Source of the DNA: Cesiribacteraceae bacterium YIM B00369
GTDB lineage: Bacteria; Bacteroidota; Bacteroidia; Cytophagales; Cyclobacteriaceae
Assembly (NCBI GenBank): GCA_017948555.1
Contig: JAFMYY010000011.1
Coordinates: 1-64,000 of the forward strand
Direction of reading: 5' to 3'
Length of the DNA stretch: 64,000 nucleotides
Both the position numbers and the translations under genes were made by a program. Position 1 is the first letter of the stretch, and every line of letters begins with the position of its first letter. The notes beneath the pieces are model-generated. The model was not told where the DNA came from. It searched no databases and worked only from the letters and a program-made list of their open reading frames with translations. Shown piece by piece: positions 45,347 through 53,283 of the stretch.

Positions 45347-47971
45347 ATGGCAAAAAAGGCAGCGAAAGAAAGCAGTGAAACCCCTTTGATGAAACAATAT
45401 AATGCTATAAAGGCAAAGTATCCGGGTGCATTGCTCCTGTTCCGGGTGGGCGATTTCTATGAAACTTTCGGCGAAGATGCAGTTAAGGCAAGTAAAGTGC
45501 TGGATATTGTGCTGACCAAAAGAGCCAATGGCTCTGCCTCTCACATTGAGCTGGCGGGCTTTCCGCACCACAGCATGGATTCTTATCTGCCGCGCCTGGT
45601 GCGTGCCGGCTACAGGGTTGCCATCTGCGACCAGCTCGAAGATCCTAAGAGTGTAAAAGGAATTGTGAAAAGAGGGGTGACAGAGCTGGTGACTCCCGGC
45701 CTGAGCTTTAATGATAATGTGCTGGAGCGCAGCCGCAACAATTATCTGGCATCCCTGCACTTTGCAAAAGACAAAATGGGCATTGCCTTCCTGGATATTT
45801 CTACCGGGGAGTTTCTTACTTCCTGCGGAAGCATGGAGTATGTAGACAAACTGCTGCAGAGCTTCCGCCCTTCGGAGGTTATTTACAGCAAAGGCTGCCG
45901 GAAAGAGTTTAACGAGCAGTTCCAGAACGATTTTAATACCTATACTCCTGAAGACTGGGTTTTTCAGTACGATTACGCATATGAATGCCTCACGAAGCAT
46001 TTTGGCACCAATTCCCTTAAAGGATTTGGCATTGAGGACCTTACGGAAGGAATAGTGGCTGCCGGAGCAGTACTGCATTATCTGCAGGAAACAGAGCACC
46101 ACGACATGAAGCATATTGCCCATGTTTCGCGCATTGAAGAGGAGCATTATGTGTGGCTCGATAAATTTACCATTCGTAACCTGGAGCTGATATACCCTCA
46201 GCTGCAGGATGGTATTCCGCTGATACAGGTGCTCGACCAGACGGTTACGCCCATGGGTTCGCGCATGCTGAAAAAATGGATGGTGCTTCCGCTGAAAAAT
46301 CTCGTAGCCATACGGGAGCGGCTCGATGTGGTGGAGGCTTTTACCCGTAAAAAAGAACTGCTGCAGGAGCTTATCCAGACGCTGCGGCAGATAGGCGACG
46401 TGGAGCGGATGATCTCTAAAGTAGCGGTAGGACGAATTAACCCGCGGGAGATGGTGCAGCTGAAAAGAGCACTGAAAAATACCCTGCCTATAAAAGAGCT
46501 GCTGGAAAAGAGCGAAATTCAGCCGCTCGAAAAGCTGGGCGGGCAGCTGAATCCCTGCACCTTCCTGCTGGAGAAAATAGAAAAGGAATTGCGGGACGAT
46601 GTGCCGATTGTATCTAACCAGGGAGGTATTTTCAGGGATGGTGTGGACTCAGCGCTGGATGAGCTACGCAAGATTGCCTATAGTGGCAAAGATTACCTGC
46701 TGCAAATCCAGAAACGTGAGGTGGAGCGCACAGGCATCAGCTCTTTAAAAATTGCCTATAATAAGGTTTTCGGCTACTACCTGGAGGTTACTAACTCCCA
46801 TAAAGATAAAGTACCCGGAGACTGGATAAGGAAACAGACCCTGGTAAATGCCGAGCGCTATATAACCGAAGAACTGAAGGTCTACGAGGAAAAAATTATT
46901 AATGCCGAGTCGGAGATCAATGGCATAGAGCAGCGGCTGTTCATGGAACTGATACAGGCGGCATCGGAATTTACCACCCATATCCAACAGAACGCACGGG
47001 CGCTGGCTACCGCCGACTGCCTGAGCAGCTTTGCCTTTACCGCCATGAAGAATAAATATGTGCGGCCGGAGGTAAACGATGGTTATGTAATTGACATTGA
47101 AGAAGGGCGGCACCCTGTTATTGAACGGCAGCTGCCGGCAGGGGAGCAATATGTACCTAATAATGTGTACCTCGATAACCAGGAGCAGCAGATCATGATC
47201 ATTACCGGCCCGAATATGGCTGGTAAATCGGCCCTTTTGCGACAAACAGCCCTTATTACCCTCATGGCCCAGATGGGCAGCTTTGTGCCGGCAAAAAGGG
47301 CAGATCTTGGCCTTATAGATAAAGTATTTACCCGCGTAGGGGCATCGGATAATCTTTCAAGGGGCGAATCGACCTTTATGGTTGAAATGATTGAAACAGC
47401 TTCTATTCTTAACAACCTCAGCGACCGCAGTCTGGTGCTGATGGATGAGATTGGCCGGGGTACAAGTACCTATGATGGTATATCCATAGCCTGGAGTATT
47501 GTAGAGTACTTGCATAATCATGAAAAGAGCAGGGCAAAAACGCTATTTGCCACCCACTACCATGAACTGAACCAGTTGAGCGAAGATTTCAGCCGGATCA
47601 AAAACTTTAATGTGTCGGTAAAGGAAGTGGGCGACAAGGTAATTTTTATGCGGAAGCTGAAAGAAGGCGGGAGCGAGCATAGTTTCGGGATACATGTAGC
47701 GCAAATGGCGGGTATGCCCAATAAGGTGGTAATAAGGGCAAATGAAATCATGCACCACCTTGAAAAAGATAAAATAAAGGACGGTAACAGAAAGAAATTG
47801 CAGGAGGTGCCTAAAAATACGTATCAGCTGAGCCTGTTTGAGGCCGACCCCCGCTTTAAGGAAGTGGAAAAATTAATTCAGGAAACAGACATTAATATTA
47901 TCTCTCCGGTGGAAGCACTGCTGAAACTCAATGAGATAAAGAAAATGCTGGAGCCTGCAGAAAAAAAATAG
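45347..47971 (+). CDS. mutS: DNA mismatch repair protein MutS
   Basis: Recognises mismatches and recruits MutL. 874 residues; mismatch-binding Phe-x-Glu in [10 protein letters not shown] (about 36-45), lever/clamp domains, Walker [11 protein letters not shown] (619-628), Walker [18 protein letters not shown], and ATHYHEL. MutS1-type architecture. Preceded by a promoter and heptad repeats; a tRNA unit with its own promoter starts about 30 bp after the stop codon. Secure. Confidence 0.98.
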   Translation: MAKKAAKESSETPLMKQYNAIKAKYPGALLLFRVGDFYETFGEDAVKASKVLDIVLTKRANGSASHIELAGFPHHSMDSYLPRLVRAGYRVAICDQLEDPKSVKGIVKRGVTELVTPGLSFNDNVLERSRNNYLASLHFAKDKMGIAFLDISTGEFLTSCGSMEYVDKLLQSFRPSEVIYSKGCRKEFNEQFQNDFNTYTPEDWVFQYDYAYECLTKHFGTNSLKGFGIEDLTEGIVAAGAVLHYLQETEHHDMKHIAHVSRIEEEHYVWLDKFTIRNLELIYPQLQDGIPLIQVLDQTVTPMGSRMLKKWMVLPLKNLVAIRERLDVVEAFTRKKELLQELIQTLRQIGDVERMISKVAVGRINPREMVQLKRALKNTLPIKELLEKSEIQPLEKLGGQLNPCTFLLEKIEKELRDDVPIVSNQGGIFRDGVDSALDELRKIAYSGKDYLLQIQKREVERTGISSLKIAYNKVFGYYLEVTNSHKDKVPGDWIRKQTLVNAERYITEELKVYEEKIINAESEINGIEQRLFMELIQAASEFTTHIQQNARALATADCLSSFAFTAMKNKYVRPEVNDGYVIDIEEGRHPVIERQLPAGEQYVPNNVYLDNQEQQIMIITGPNMAGKSALLRQTALITLMAQMGSFVPAKRADLGLIDKVFTRVGASDNLSRGESTFMVEMIETASILNNLSDRSLVLMDEIGRGTSTYDGISIAWSIVEYLHNHEKSRAKTLFATHYHELNQLSEDFSRIKNFNVSVKEVGDKVIFMRKLKEGGSEHSFGIHVAQMAGMPNKVVIRANEIMHHLEKDKIKDGNRKKLQEVPKNTYQLSLFEADPRFKEVEKLIQETDINIISPVEALLKLNEIKKMLEPAEKK

Positions 47972-48002
47972 AAAAAAACAGAAAAAAAATTAATCGGAGG
48001 TA

Positions 48003-48032
48003 TTGCACTTTTAAATCTATGTGCTACCTTTG
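48003..48032 (+). promoter_or_regulatory. promoter of the tRNA unit
   Basis: TTG (48003-48005), 19-nt spacer, TACCTTTG (48025-48032): the best match to the Bacteroidota consensus in the window. Predicted start near 48039, 28 nt before tRNA-Gly. Confidence 0.75.
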
Positions 48033-48066
48033 TACTCCAATCGAACGACAAGCGGTTGAAAATAAT

Positions 48067-48142
48067 GCGAAAGTAGCTCAGCTGGTAGAGCGCAACCTTG
48101 CCAAGGTTGAGGTCGCGAGTTCGAACCTCGTCTTTCGCTCCA
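48067..48142 (+). tRNA. tRNA-Gly (anticodon GCC)
   Basis: GCGAAAG acceptor pairs with CTTTCGC; D arm GCTC/GAGC; anticodon stem CAACC/GGTTG with loop TTGCCAA; T arm GCGAG TTCGAAC CTCGT (one G-U); CCA encoded at 48140-48142. Fully paired cloverleaf. Confidence 0.97.
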
Positions 48143-48144
48143 GT

Positions 48145-48170
48145 AAAGCATCCTTAACGGATGCTTTTTA
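48145..48170 (+). terminator. hairpin between the two tRNAs
   Basis: AAAGCATCC/GGATGCTTT stem, 5-nt loop, then T run. It could terminate tRNA-Gly or serve as a processing signal; tRNA-Leu follows 83 bp later. Confidence 0.6.
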
Positions 48171-48252
48171 CTTAGAAAAAAGTCTCCCTGAGACAAAGGC
48201 CGGAGGAAAAGATTCCGGTTAAAAAGGCAAGTAACTAACGCAGGTTAGTGAA

Positions 48253-48336
48253 GCCGGGATGGTGGAACTGGTAGACACGCAAGACTTAAAATCTTGTGTC
48301 CGCAAGGACGTGCGGGTTCAAGTCCCGCTCCTGGTA
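48253..48336 (+). tRNA. tRNA-Leu (anticodon TAA)
   Basis: 84 nt class II tRNA: acceptor GCCGGGA/TCCTGGT with two G-U pairs, anticodon stem CAAGA/TCTTG around CTTAAAA, a long variable arm TGTCCGCAAGGACG, and T arm GCGGG TTCAAGT CCCGC. CCA is not encoded (ACGTG follows), unlike the neighbouring tRNA-Gly. A small inverted repeat ACTAAC/GTTAGT (about 48232-48250) precedes it. Confidence 0.96.
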
Positions 48337-48345
48337 CGTGTAAAG

Positions 48346-48383
48346 AAAACCCTGATAACGTGAAGTTGTCAGGGTTTTTTGTT
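48346..48383 (+). terminator. intrinsic terminator after tRNA-Leu
   Basis: AAAACCCTGATAAC/GTTGTCAGGGTTTT (one wobble) with a T run. The remainder of 48384-48600 shows no gene. Confidence 0.85.
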
Positions 48384-48601
48384 TTATGAGGTGGATAAAA
48401 TGAAGAGGTCGGGATTGGGTGACGTTTCTGAATTGTTAAAGCTTCTGAGATCCCTGACCGAATTCATGTCGGCTGCGTGCGTAAGTTCCGCTGACAGTTG
48501 TTTTTCTTAATAATGGTGGCCTTTGCCATTCCTTTTTAGTGTTCAGGAATGATGGTTTGCGCTATTCTTAAGTCTTGAAGGCCGGGGGAAAAGGCAGGTA
48601 A

Positions 48602-48640
48602 AAAAAAAGGTGGTGTAGAAAACAGGCTTCTACACCACCT
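48602..48640 (-). terminator. intrinsic terminator of the lipoprotein/pseudogene unit
   Basis: Perfect 13-bp stem AGGTGGTGTAGAA/TTCTACACCACCT, 7-nt loop and T run on the minus strand, 8 bp after the remnant's last stop. Confidence 0.85.
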
Positions 48641-48647
48641 TTAATTC

Positions 48648-49123
48648 TTATTGATGTCCGGGACCGTTATTCCATATTAAGGAATAATTCGCAGGCAGGA
48701 TTTCTATTTCTTCAGTAATCCTTTTTTTAATCTCCGTGTTGAATGTTGCCGTAGCTTTTCTTGCCGTTGAGGAGGTGCTTTTGTCATAAGGGTGGAGAAC
48801 ATAACGGTTGCTTTCACCATCTTCACTCTCCAAAATTATAAGCTCACTGCTGCTGAGTTTTATAATCTCCACTTCATCATCTCCATCGCATATAGCGGAG
48901 CCCTCCCATGAATAGCAGATCTTTGTTTGTGCTTCGTCTTTCCAGATCCATTGGGCTAATCCTCCCTTGTTTTTATCTTCGGGTTAGGATACTCCATAAA
49001 ACAGGTGCCGGCTTCAGAGAAAAGTACAGTCATTTCGTATTCAGTGCCTGCAACGCTCTCCGCATTAAATTCAACTAATTTCCATGACCTGGAAACCAGT
49101 TCCGTTCTTGTGGAAGCTGGTAT
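48648..49123 (-). pseudogene. broken C-terminal lipocalin-like domain of the upstream lipoprotein
   Basis: Downstream of the TAA of the lipoprotein gene, and in the same frame, translation resumes as IPASTRTELVSRSWKLVEF... up to EMTVL. It then continues in a second frame (SEAGTCFMEYPN) and in a third (PEDKNKGGLAQWIWKDEAQ... to the stop at 48648). The three pieces together read as one lipocalin-like domain of about 150 residues. So one in-frame stop plus two frame changes separate it from a full-length gene. An open stretch of 74 codons (48648-48872) remains at the end. Codon use stays normal and the terminator is intact, suggesting recent inactivation. Confidence 0.7.
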
Positions 49124-49738
49124 TTATATTTGTTTGATGGCAGTTATAGTAGTTGGTGAATCCGGGGCCGTGTCAAGTGTGATTGTATAAGTGATTGAGT
49201 TTTCTTTAATATTGGTGGCTGTTATTGTTCCGAAATTTGAAAGAACAATGGTATTATTGTTAGTAATCTCATAGGTGCCGGAAAAGACAGCCTCATCGCT
49301 TGTTCCAGTGACTGGCATTACAATGTTGTAGTTGCCGTTTTTGTTGAGTTCCACTGAAAAAAATTCTCCGGTTTCTTCGATCAGCCATTTTCCGCTGATA
49401 AGTTCTGCGTTAATTGGATTCTCCGCCTGGTTTTCATCCGGAGCTTCTTCCACAGGTGTTTCATCCGGAGTTTCTTCCACAGGTGTTTCATCCGGAGTTT
49501 CTTCTGCTGGTGTTTCTTCTGCTGGTGTTTCTTCTACCGGAGTTTCTTCCGATGGTGTTTCTTCTGCTGGAGTCTCTTCTGCAGGAGTTTCTTCCGCGGG
49601 AGTTTCTTCTTTTGTTGTGTCTTCCTCCGGGGTCTTTTCAACTACTGTGGTTCCGGCAGGAGTGGGCTCATTCTTTTCACAGGCAAAAACCATCATAAGA
49701 ATAAGGAGTGCTGCTAAGATTTGTTTTAGGTTCTTCAT
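49124..49738 (-). CDS. lipoprotein with TPxEE repeat and lipocalin-like domain
   Basis: 204 residues: lipoprotein signal with acceptor C20 (MMVFACEKN), a Glu/Thr/Pro repeat of about 11 units (residues 44-99; EETPA, EETPS, EETPV, DETPV), then a beta-rich lipocalin-like domain (about 110-200, starting ISGKWLIEETGEFFSVELN). The stalk would hold the domain off the membrane. The stop codon appears to truncate a once longer protein whose second domain follows as a pseudogene. Extracellular or periplasmic. A -7 box (49784-49791) lies upstream. Confidence 0.8.
   Translation of the reverse strand: MKNLKQILAALLILMMVFACEKNEPTPAGTTVVEKTPEEDTTKEETPAEETPAEETPAEETPSEETPVEETPAEETPAEETPDETPVEETPDETPVEEAPDENQAENPINAELISGKWLIEETGEFFSVELNKNGNYNIVMPVTGTSDEAVFSGTYEITNNNTIVLSNFGTITATNIKENSITYTITLDTAPDSPTTITAIKQI
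49442..49609 (-). repeat. in-frame tandem repeat coding TPxEE units
   Basis: 15-bp units plus two exact copies of a 27-bp higher-order unit coding TPDETPVEE. Multiples of 3, so copy-number change would keep frame. Low complexity, likely variable between strains. Confidence 0.85.
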
Positions 49739-50107
49739 TTTAAATATTTACCGTTAAATTTTGTTTATTCTTATTTTTCTTCTCAAAACTATAAAATAAA
49801 ATGTAAAAAATTTAATTCTATTGTGATAAATATTCTTATAAATATCTAAGATATTGAAACAGAGGGGTTTTTGCATCTGATTCTGTCACTCTATCAGTGT
49901 GGTTACTGCGTGCAATACAAGTCGGGAAGGAAAATTATCCGGCAGAATGACTGATTATGGATAATGTTTTTCAGGGGCGGAGGTATGCAAATTCTGAATA
50001 TATTTATGAAAGAAAAGGCTTCTTTCTGTTAAGTGCGGGTTTTATTATAGAGCAGGGGCTGGAATAACATTTCTTTGTAATACCGGGGGATATTAATTAC
50101 GAATGGC
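49739..50107. other. 369-bp intergenic region
   Basis: Besides the -7 box at 49784-49791 I see nothing: no gene, hairpin or repeat. Confidence 0.5.
49784..49791 (-). promoter_or_regulatory. -7 box of the repeat-lipoprotein gene
   Basis: Minus-strand TAGTTTTG; start near 49777 leaves a leader of about 39 nt. No clear -33 TTG. Confidence 0.45.
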
Positions 50108-50509
50108 TTACTTTTTCCCGGGTATTTCTGTCATCCACTGCTTTGCATCTTCAACTTCTTTAAAATACTGGATTTCCACTTCGCTGACAGCGCCTTGTGT
50201 AAAGTTTTTAACTGACATTTGGGGGAAAACATTATCAGGAAGTATAAAAGCTACGTAAAGCAATCCGTTTTCAATAAGCAGGGGCATGGAATAAGCGTTA
50301 GTCCAGTCAGTATCTTCCTTTTTTACAATTCCGAAATTTTTTGTGTTGCTAAGGATTTTGTTGAGCTTGTTTTTTTTAAACAGATCCACAGTCTGAAAAA
50401 TAGCTTCCCTGTATTTTTCAGTAGATGCAAAGCCTCTCCAATGTTGAATAAGGCATTGGAGGTTTTCATCCAGTTCAATGACGACATTTGAGTTTTCAAA
50501 AACTTTCAT
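50108..50509 (-). CDS. small cytoplasmic protein, SpoIIAA/STAS-like fold suspected
   Basis: 133 residues, no signal. Pattern beta-beta-(HWRGFASTEKYREAIFQTVDLFKKNKLNKIL)-beta read in parts: HWRGFASTEKYREAI, FKKNKLNKILSNTKNFG, then VAFILPDNVF and EIQYFKEVEDAKQWM. This resembles the SpoIIAA-like (STAS/SEC14) small proteins common in Bacteroidota, but no motif proves it. Single gene. Confidence 0.7.
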   Translation of the reverse strand: MKVFENSNVVIELDENLQCLIQHWRGFASTEKYREAIFQTVDLFKKNKLNKILSNTKNFGIVKKEDTDWTNAYSMPLLIENGLLYVAFILPDNVFPQMSVKNFTQGAVSEVEIQYFKEVEDAKQWMTEIPGKK

Positions 50510-50668
50510 TGGCGGAGTTGGTGTGGTTCTGTTACAGGTGCACCATTCAGAGTTCAGATGTAGTCTGGCATCTAAAACAGAAGGAGGTGCAGATATTTAA
50601 CTCAATGGTTAAACAATTGTTATCTTTTGAAGGCAGGAATGTGGCGAAAGCAATAAGTAGTAATGAAG

Positions 50669-51034
50669 TTAAGACAATATCAGGCCGCTCAGGTTGCGGT
50701 AAAAGTCAATAGCATCTTCTGCTGTTCTTAGCTTGAAATCGAAGAAGCTGCTGCCCACGCTTATTTCCACTTCCGGAGAAAAAACAGACAGACTGCTTTT
50801 GGCAAGACTTACGCTTTCTATTTTGGAGTAAGGAATGGTTACAATGCTTCGCTGATTGCTTCCTACAGTTTTGTCAATAAGAAGTACCCGCTTGCTGGTA
50901 AGGATAAGGTAGTCTTCCGTCAGGAGGTAAATGTTTTTAATATCTTCCTGAGGCAGTAATAATATTTCGGCTTCTTCCTTTGCTTTTGCCAGAATCTTAA
51001 GGGTCTTTTCTTCTTTGCTTTCGAAAAATCTCAT
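50669..51034 (-). CDS. bacterial PH-domain protein
   Basis: 121 residues from the ATG at 51034 (MRFFESKEEKTL...). An upstream in-frame start at 51112 would lie before the promoter box at 51070-51077 and is therefore less likely. The core (LLTEDYLILTSKRVLLIDK ... IVTIPYSKIESVSL ... FDFKLRTAEDAIDFYRNL) reads as a bPH/YdbT-like pleckstrin-homology fold, usually a lipid/protein adaptor. Cytoplasmic; no catalytic residues. Confidence 0.8.
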   Translation of the reverse strand: MRFFESKEEKTLKILAKAKEEAEILLLPQEDIKNIYLLTEDYLILTSKRVLLIDKTVGSNQRSIVTIPYSKIESVSLAKSSLSVFSPEVEISVGSSFFDFKLRTAEDAIDFYRNLSGLILS

Positions 51035-51069
51035 GGGAGGCTTCTTTTTCTTCTTATTGTTAATGAACA

Positions 51070-51077
51070 CAAAATTA
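51070..51077 (-). promoter_or_regulatory. -7 box of the PH-domain gene
   Basis: Minus-strand TAATTTTG fits TAnnTTTG; start near 51063 gives a 29-nt leader to 51034. Confidence 0.45.
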
Positions 51078-51156
51078 ATGTATTTTTGCTTTTTACCTTC
51101 TTTAGTTTGCATTCATTTAAAGTATTTCTGAATATTATTGTACAAATAGTTTTGGA

Positions 51157-51807
51157 ATGAAAGATATTTTGGTTCTGGTAATGTGTGTTTTTGGTTTTTT
51201 GCCTGTGGTGAAAGCGCAAACCGGGCTTGGGGCAAGAGGTGGAGCTACCTTTTCGGAGGTTTGGCTTACCCCTGGAGTGCCCCAGGGGCTGGCGCAGGGA
51301 ATGGATATAGGTATTGTGGGGAGATTCATGAATAACCATAACCTGGGGCTTCAGGTAGAGGCAAATGTAAGCAGGCAGGGCTGGTTGTTCTTTCCTGAAA
51401 CAGGAGCCAGACATGAGCGGGAATTTACGTCGGTGCAGGTGCCTGTGCTTACATATTTGCAGCTGGGAAGGGGAACGCTGCGTTTTGCGGTGCAGGCCGG
51501 GGTGTTTGGAGGATATGTGCTGGAAGGGCGCGATCTTTTAACGCCCGCTGTGCCGCTTAGTGCAGGGCCTGTTGCTTACAGGGAGCAGAACCAGCTGCCC
51601 TGGCAATATGGGGTAATGGGTGCTGCAGGACCGGCTCTGTCTTTTCCTTTTGGCATAATACATTTTGAAGCCCGGTTTGTACAGCACCTCAGCGATATAC
51701 TGGAGGCAGATTTTAATGAGGATAATTATTTCCGCTCATCGCGCCTGCGGACTATAACCTTTGGTATGCAATGGGTGTATATGTTTGGAGGCAGACGCGA
51801 AAAGTAA
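51157..51807 (+). CDS. outer-membrane beta-barrel, PorT-like
   Basis: 216 residues, signal peptide 1-20 (...VVKAQ). The rest alternates amphipathic beta-strands with Gly/aromatic turns (GLGARGGATFSEVW, GLQVEANVSRQGWLF, FGMQWVYMF end), giving an 8-strand barrel like the Bacteroidota outer membrane beta-barrel domain. Ends with strand + basic tail. Function unknown. Confidence 0.8.
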   Translation: MKDILVLVMCVFGFLPVVKAQTGLGARGGATFSEVWLTPGVPQGLAQGMDIGIVGRFMNNHNLGLQVEANVSRQGWLFFPETGARHEREFTSVQVPVLTYLQLGRGTLRFAVQAGVFGGYVLEGRDLLTPAVPLSAGPVAYREQNQLPWQYGVMGAAGPALSFPFGIIHFEARFVQHLSDILEADFNEDNYFRSSRLRTITFGMQWVYMFGGRREK

Positions 51808-51877
51808 GAATATACCGTTAGCTAAAGAAGTATAATCAAAATTAAGTAAGAAAAATTTCCTACAGGAAGTAATAGAT

Positions 51878-52873
51878 ATGGAAGAGCCAGTTACAGATAA
51901 CGATCGTAAGCAGGATCATCAGAAAAAAATTCAGCAGGTATTTAATGAAGTGGGTAAAGTGGTGGTGGGCCAGCAATATATGGTAAACCGCTTGCTTGTA
52001 GGTCTTTTTACAAATGGACATATCCTGCTGGAAGGGGTTCCCGGTCTGGCAAAAACGCTTACAGTAAATACTCTGTCACGGGTATTGCACCTTGGTTTTC
52101 GCCGGATTCAGTTTACGCCTGACCTGCTGCCTGCCGACCTGATTGGTACCATGATATATAATCAGCAGAATTATGAGTTTGAGGTAAAGAAGGGGCCTAT
52201 TTTTTCGAATATTATATTAGCTGATGAGGTAAACCGCTCACCTGCAAAGGTGCAAAGTGCGCTACTGGAAGCAATGCAGGAAAAGCAGGTAACTATTGGC
52301 GAAACCACTTTTCCGCTTGACCGGCCTTTTCTGGTGCTTGCCACGCAAAACCCGGTTGACCAGGAAGGAACTTACCCGCTGCCGGAAGCCCAGGTCGACC
52401 GCTTTATGATGAAGGTATATGTGGATTATCCTACAAAAGCAGAAGAGCTTGAGGTAATGCGGAGAATGGCCAGCTCTAACTATGATGCAACGGTAAATGC
52501 GCTGCTCACGAAGGAAGATATCCATCAGATACGCCAGGAAATAAATTCAGTTAAGATTAGTGAATCGCTGGAGAAATATATTATTGAGCTTGTTTTTGCC
52601 ACCCGCCAGCCTAAAGATTATGGTTTGAAGGACGAGGCCAGGTTTATTGAGTTTGGGGCTTCTCCCAGGGCCAGCATTAATATGCATATGGCTGCAAAGG
52701 CAATTGCTTACTTCGATCAGCGCGATTATGTATTGCCTGAAGATGTTAAGGAAGTAGCTGAAGATGTGTTAAACCACAGAATTATCCTGAATTACGAAGC
52801 TGAGGCTGAAGGGGTTGGTACTAAGGATATTATCAGGAACATTCTGAATAAAATTCCAATCAATACCATTTAA
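51878..52873 (+). CDS. MoxR-type AAA+ ATPase
   Basis: 331 residues with Walker A EGVPGLAKT (52-60), Walker B ILADEVNRSP (113-122), sensor ATQNP and arginine finger region PEAQVDRF, and an AAA_lid_2 domain. MoxR proteins act as chaperone-like remodelers, usually beside DUF58 and VWA genes; those are absent here, the next gene being 410 bp downstream. Cytoplasmic. Confidence 0.93.
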   Translation: MEEPVTDNDRKQDHQKKIQQVFNEVGKVVVGQQYMVNRLLVGLFTNGHILLEGVPGLAKTLTVNTLSRVLHLGFRRIQFTPDLLPADLIGTMIYNQQNYEFEVKKGPIFSNIILADEVNRSPAKVQSALLEAMQEKQVTIGETTFPLDRPFLVLATQNPVDQEGTYPLPEAQVDRFMMKVYVDYPTKAEELEVMRRMASSNYDATVNALLTKEDIHQIRQEINSVKISESLEKYIIELVFATRQPKDYGLKDEARFIEFGASPRASINMHMAAKAIAYFDQRDYVLPEDVKEVAEDVLNHRIILNYEAEAEGVGTKDIIRNILNKIPINTI

Positions 52874-53283
52874 GCAGGAAATGTTCTGCGGAAATACAAT
52901 GAATTTTGCCTGCTTTACAGGCTGACAGGTGCTGTCAGGAGTGGAGCCTTCCCTGCGGTTTTATTTAAAACCACAGGGAAGAGGGTGCAGTTTTGTTTTT
53001 CCGGCGTATTTTAAGCTTTACTAAACAAAGACTGCAGGGGGTGTAAAAAACCAGCCACACAGCTACGGAAGTTTCAGCAGAGACTGAATAAATCCTGAAC
53101 AAAAGAAGTAGATAGACTGTATCTTTTAAAAAGGTACATCAGGTAAAAATCTTAATTTTTAATCCTTCATTGTGGGAATTCCTGATTTTTTGCATTTTTT
53201 AAATAAAAAACTTTAATAATATTTTAAAATAAATAACAGGATTATCTTAAATTTGCTGAACAGAGTAATCAGGCCTTAATACT
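52874..53283. other. 410-bp intergenic region with two hairpins and a promoter
   Basis: Hairpins: CTGACAG/CTGTCAG (52922-52938) and CTTCCCTG...CAGGGAAG with GGTTTT/AAAACC (52948-52981), the latter followed by T-rich sequence and likely ending moxR. TAAATTTG at 53248-53255 fits the -7 box of the next gene. No gene seen. Confidence 0.6.

Noticed and set aside
45335-46147. Long open frame antisense to mutS
   Set aside because: The opposite strand codes the N-terminal 270 residues of MutS with clear motifs; the antisense product has no recognisable features.
48019-48222. Open frame across tRNA-Gly
   Set aside because: It reads through the tRNA gene and the inter-tRNA hairpin.
49442-49609. CRISPR-like regular spacing
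   Set aside because: The repeats have no spacers, are in frame and code for TPxEE units in a lipoprotein.
50488-50712. 74-codon plus-strand frame between two minus-strand genes
   Set aside because: Overlaps the ends of both neighbours, no promoter, no recognisable features.
51147-51154. TAGTTTTG as promoter of the barrel gene
   Set aside because: It ends 2 bp before the ATG, so transcription would begin inside the signal-peptide codons; probably chance.
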